Below, in pieces: positions 13,484-13,685 of a stretch of 13,685 nt of DNA (positions within the stretch are counted from its first letter, which is position 1; each line of letters begins with the position of its first letter). Made by a program: the position numbers and the translations under genes. This DNA comes from an uncultured Clostridium sp. (GTDB taxonomy: Bacteria; Bacillota; Clostridia; Lachnospirales; Lachnospiraceae), in assembly GCA_958349075.1 (NCBI GenBank), contig CATWBR010000066.1, positions 1 through 13,685 on the forward strand. Direction: 5' to 3'. A model generated the notes under the pieces. The model searched no databases. It saw only the letters and a program-made list of their open reading frames with translations, and had not been told where the DNA came from.

Positions 13484-13617
13484 ACAACCAGCGGCGGCAC
13501 CGAAGCCGGGAACGTCAGCAGAAACGAAATGTCCCAGAGCCTCCTGACAATACTGCCATGGCTTTGGGACATCCGTTGGTTGGGGGAAAAGACTGAGACT
13601 GTCTTTTTCCCCTTTTT
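13484..13617 (+). ncRNA. Candidate structured small RNA or 3' UTR RNA, unknown class
   Basis: A perfect TATAAT (13472-13477) just after the LacI-type stop predicts a start at 13483-13484, although no -35 is present. From there the + strand folds almost completely. P1 is CAACCAGCGG (13485-13494) with CCGTTGGTTG (13573-13582). P2 is CGGC/GCCG (13495-13498/13505-13508). P3 is ATGTCCCAGAGCC (13529-13541) with GGCTTTGGGACAT (13560-13572). P1 and P3 share a continuous 3' side, so they could stack. GTCAG (13514-13518) can pair with CTGAC (13544-13548) in the P3 loop as a pseudoknot. An intrinsic terminator ends the element. The odd pairs in P1, P3 and the terminator are all G.U on this strand. I match it to no known riboswitch or ribozyme. 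It may be an independent sRNA or be processed from the regulator mRNA. Confidence 0.45.
13582..13617 (+). terminator. Intrinsic terminator after the LacI-type gene and candidate RNA
   Basis: GGGGGAAAAGAC (13582-13593) pairs with GTCTTTTTCCCC (13601-13612), a 12-bp stem with one G.U pair and a 7-nt loop, followed by TTTTT (13613-13617). This is a canonical rightward terminator. Confidence 0.85.
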
Positions 13618-13685
13618 ATGAAGGTAAAGTGTTTCGGTAAAGAGTTTACGAAGAGTAATTTTATATCATTATAAACATTCTGTTG
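13618..13685. other. AT-rich right edge with no recognised feature
   Basis: This 68-bp stretch after the terminator shows no open frame, promoter pair or repeat that I can support. It may belong to the upstream region of a gene beyond the window. Confidence 0.4.

Noticed and set aside
13414..13572. Leftward 52-codon frame (starting MSQSHGSIVRRLWDIS) with a hydrophobic stretch, overlapping the LacI-type 3' end
   Set aside because: It has no ribosome site before the ATG, overlaps the regulator gene and coincides with the arms of a strong hairpin, which explains its composition.
1..13685. CRISPR array, insertion sequence, tRNA or rRNA
   Set aside because: No regularly spaced long repeats, transposase motifs, terminal inverted repeats with target duplications, or tRNA/rRNA signatures were seen on either strand.

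Overview
The window looks like the chromosome of a mid-GC Firmicute, most likely a gut Lachnospiraceae-type Clostridium (inference). The grounds are strong AGGAGG-type ribosome binding sites before nearly every gene, intrinsic terminators, a lipoprotein-type binding protein with a Lys/Glu-rich linker, and gene families typical of that group. No rRNA, tRNA, IS element, CRISPR array or phage gene was seen.

Region 1 (about 1-4,830) is a compact sensing and export module read leftward. An OmpR-type response regulator and a histidine kinase with almost no extracellular part are co-transcribed and end at a terminator that overlaps the kinase stop codon. Next comes a separate promoter, then an ABC ATPase and an FtsX/MacB-type permease with 8 predicted membrane segments and a roughly 260-residue extracytoplasmic domain. 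The ABC promoter carries two 7-bp direct repeats at an 11-bp period just upstream of a perfect TATAAT. That is the geometry expected for an OmpR-family regulator, so the kinase and regulator probably switch on the transporter. The layout resembles antimicrobial-peptide sensing and resistance modules (Bce/Vex-like), but the substrate is unknown.

Region 2 (4,683-7,437) holds single genes: an HxlR-type regulator (rightward), an Ntn-hydrolase of the penicillin acyltransferase/C45 type (leftward, with a good promoter and a dyad at its start site), and a cysteine-rich DUF3795-type protein (leftward). A strong bidirectional terminator separates the HxlR gene from the hydrolase. Upstream of the DUF3795 gene lies the broken 3' end of another histidine kinase gene, a sign of past rearrangement.

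Region 3 (7,305-12,404) is a leftward operon: amidohydrolase-2 family enzyme, RbsA/MglA-type double ATPase, RbsC-type permease, and a sugar-binding lipoprotein gene last, ending in two tandem terminators. It carries no sugar kinase, isomerase or aldolase. A divergent LacI-family regulator (12,405-13,463) probably controls it. The 350-bp intergenic region holds a candidate promoter for each direction, a dyad on the operon start site, and a 10-bp motif shared by both promoters.

Region 4 (13,464-13,685) is the least explained stretch. Just downstream of the LacI gene, a perfect TATAAT is followed by about 134 nt that fold almost completely on the + strand into a three-way junction, a possible pseudoknot and an intrinsic terminator. 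All three non-Watson-Crick pairs in the long stems are G.U on the + strand and would be C.A on the other. I read this as a candidate small RNA, or a structured 3' UTR, of no class I recognise.
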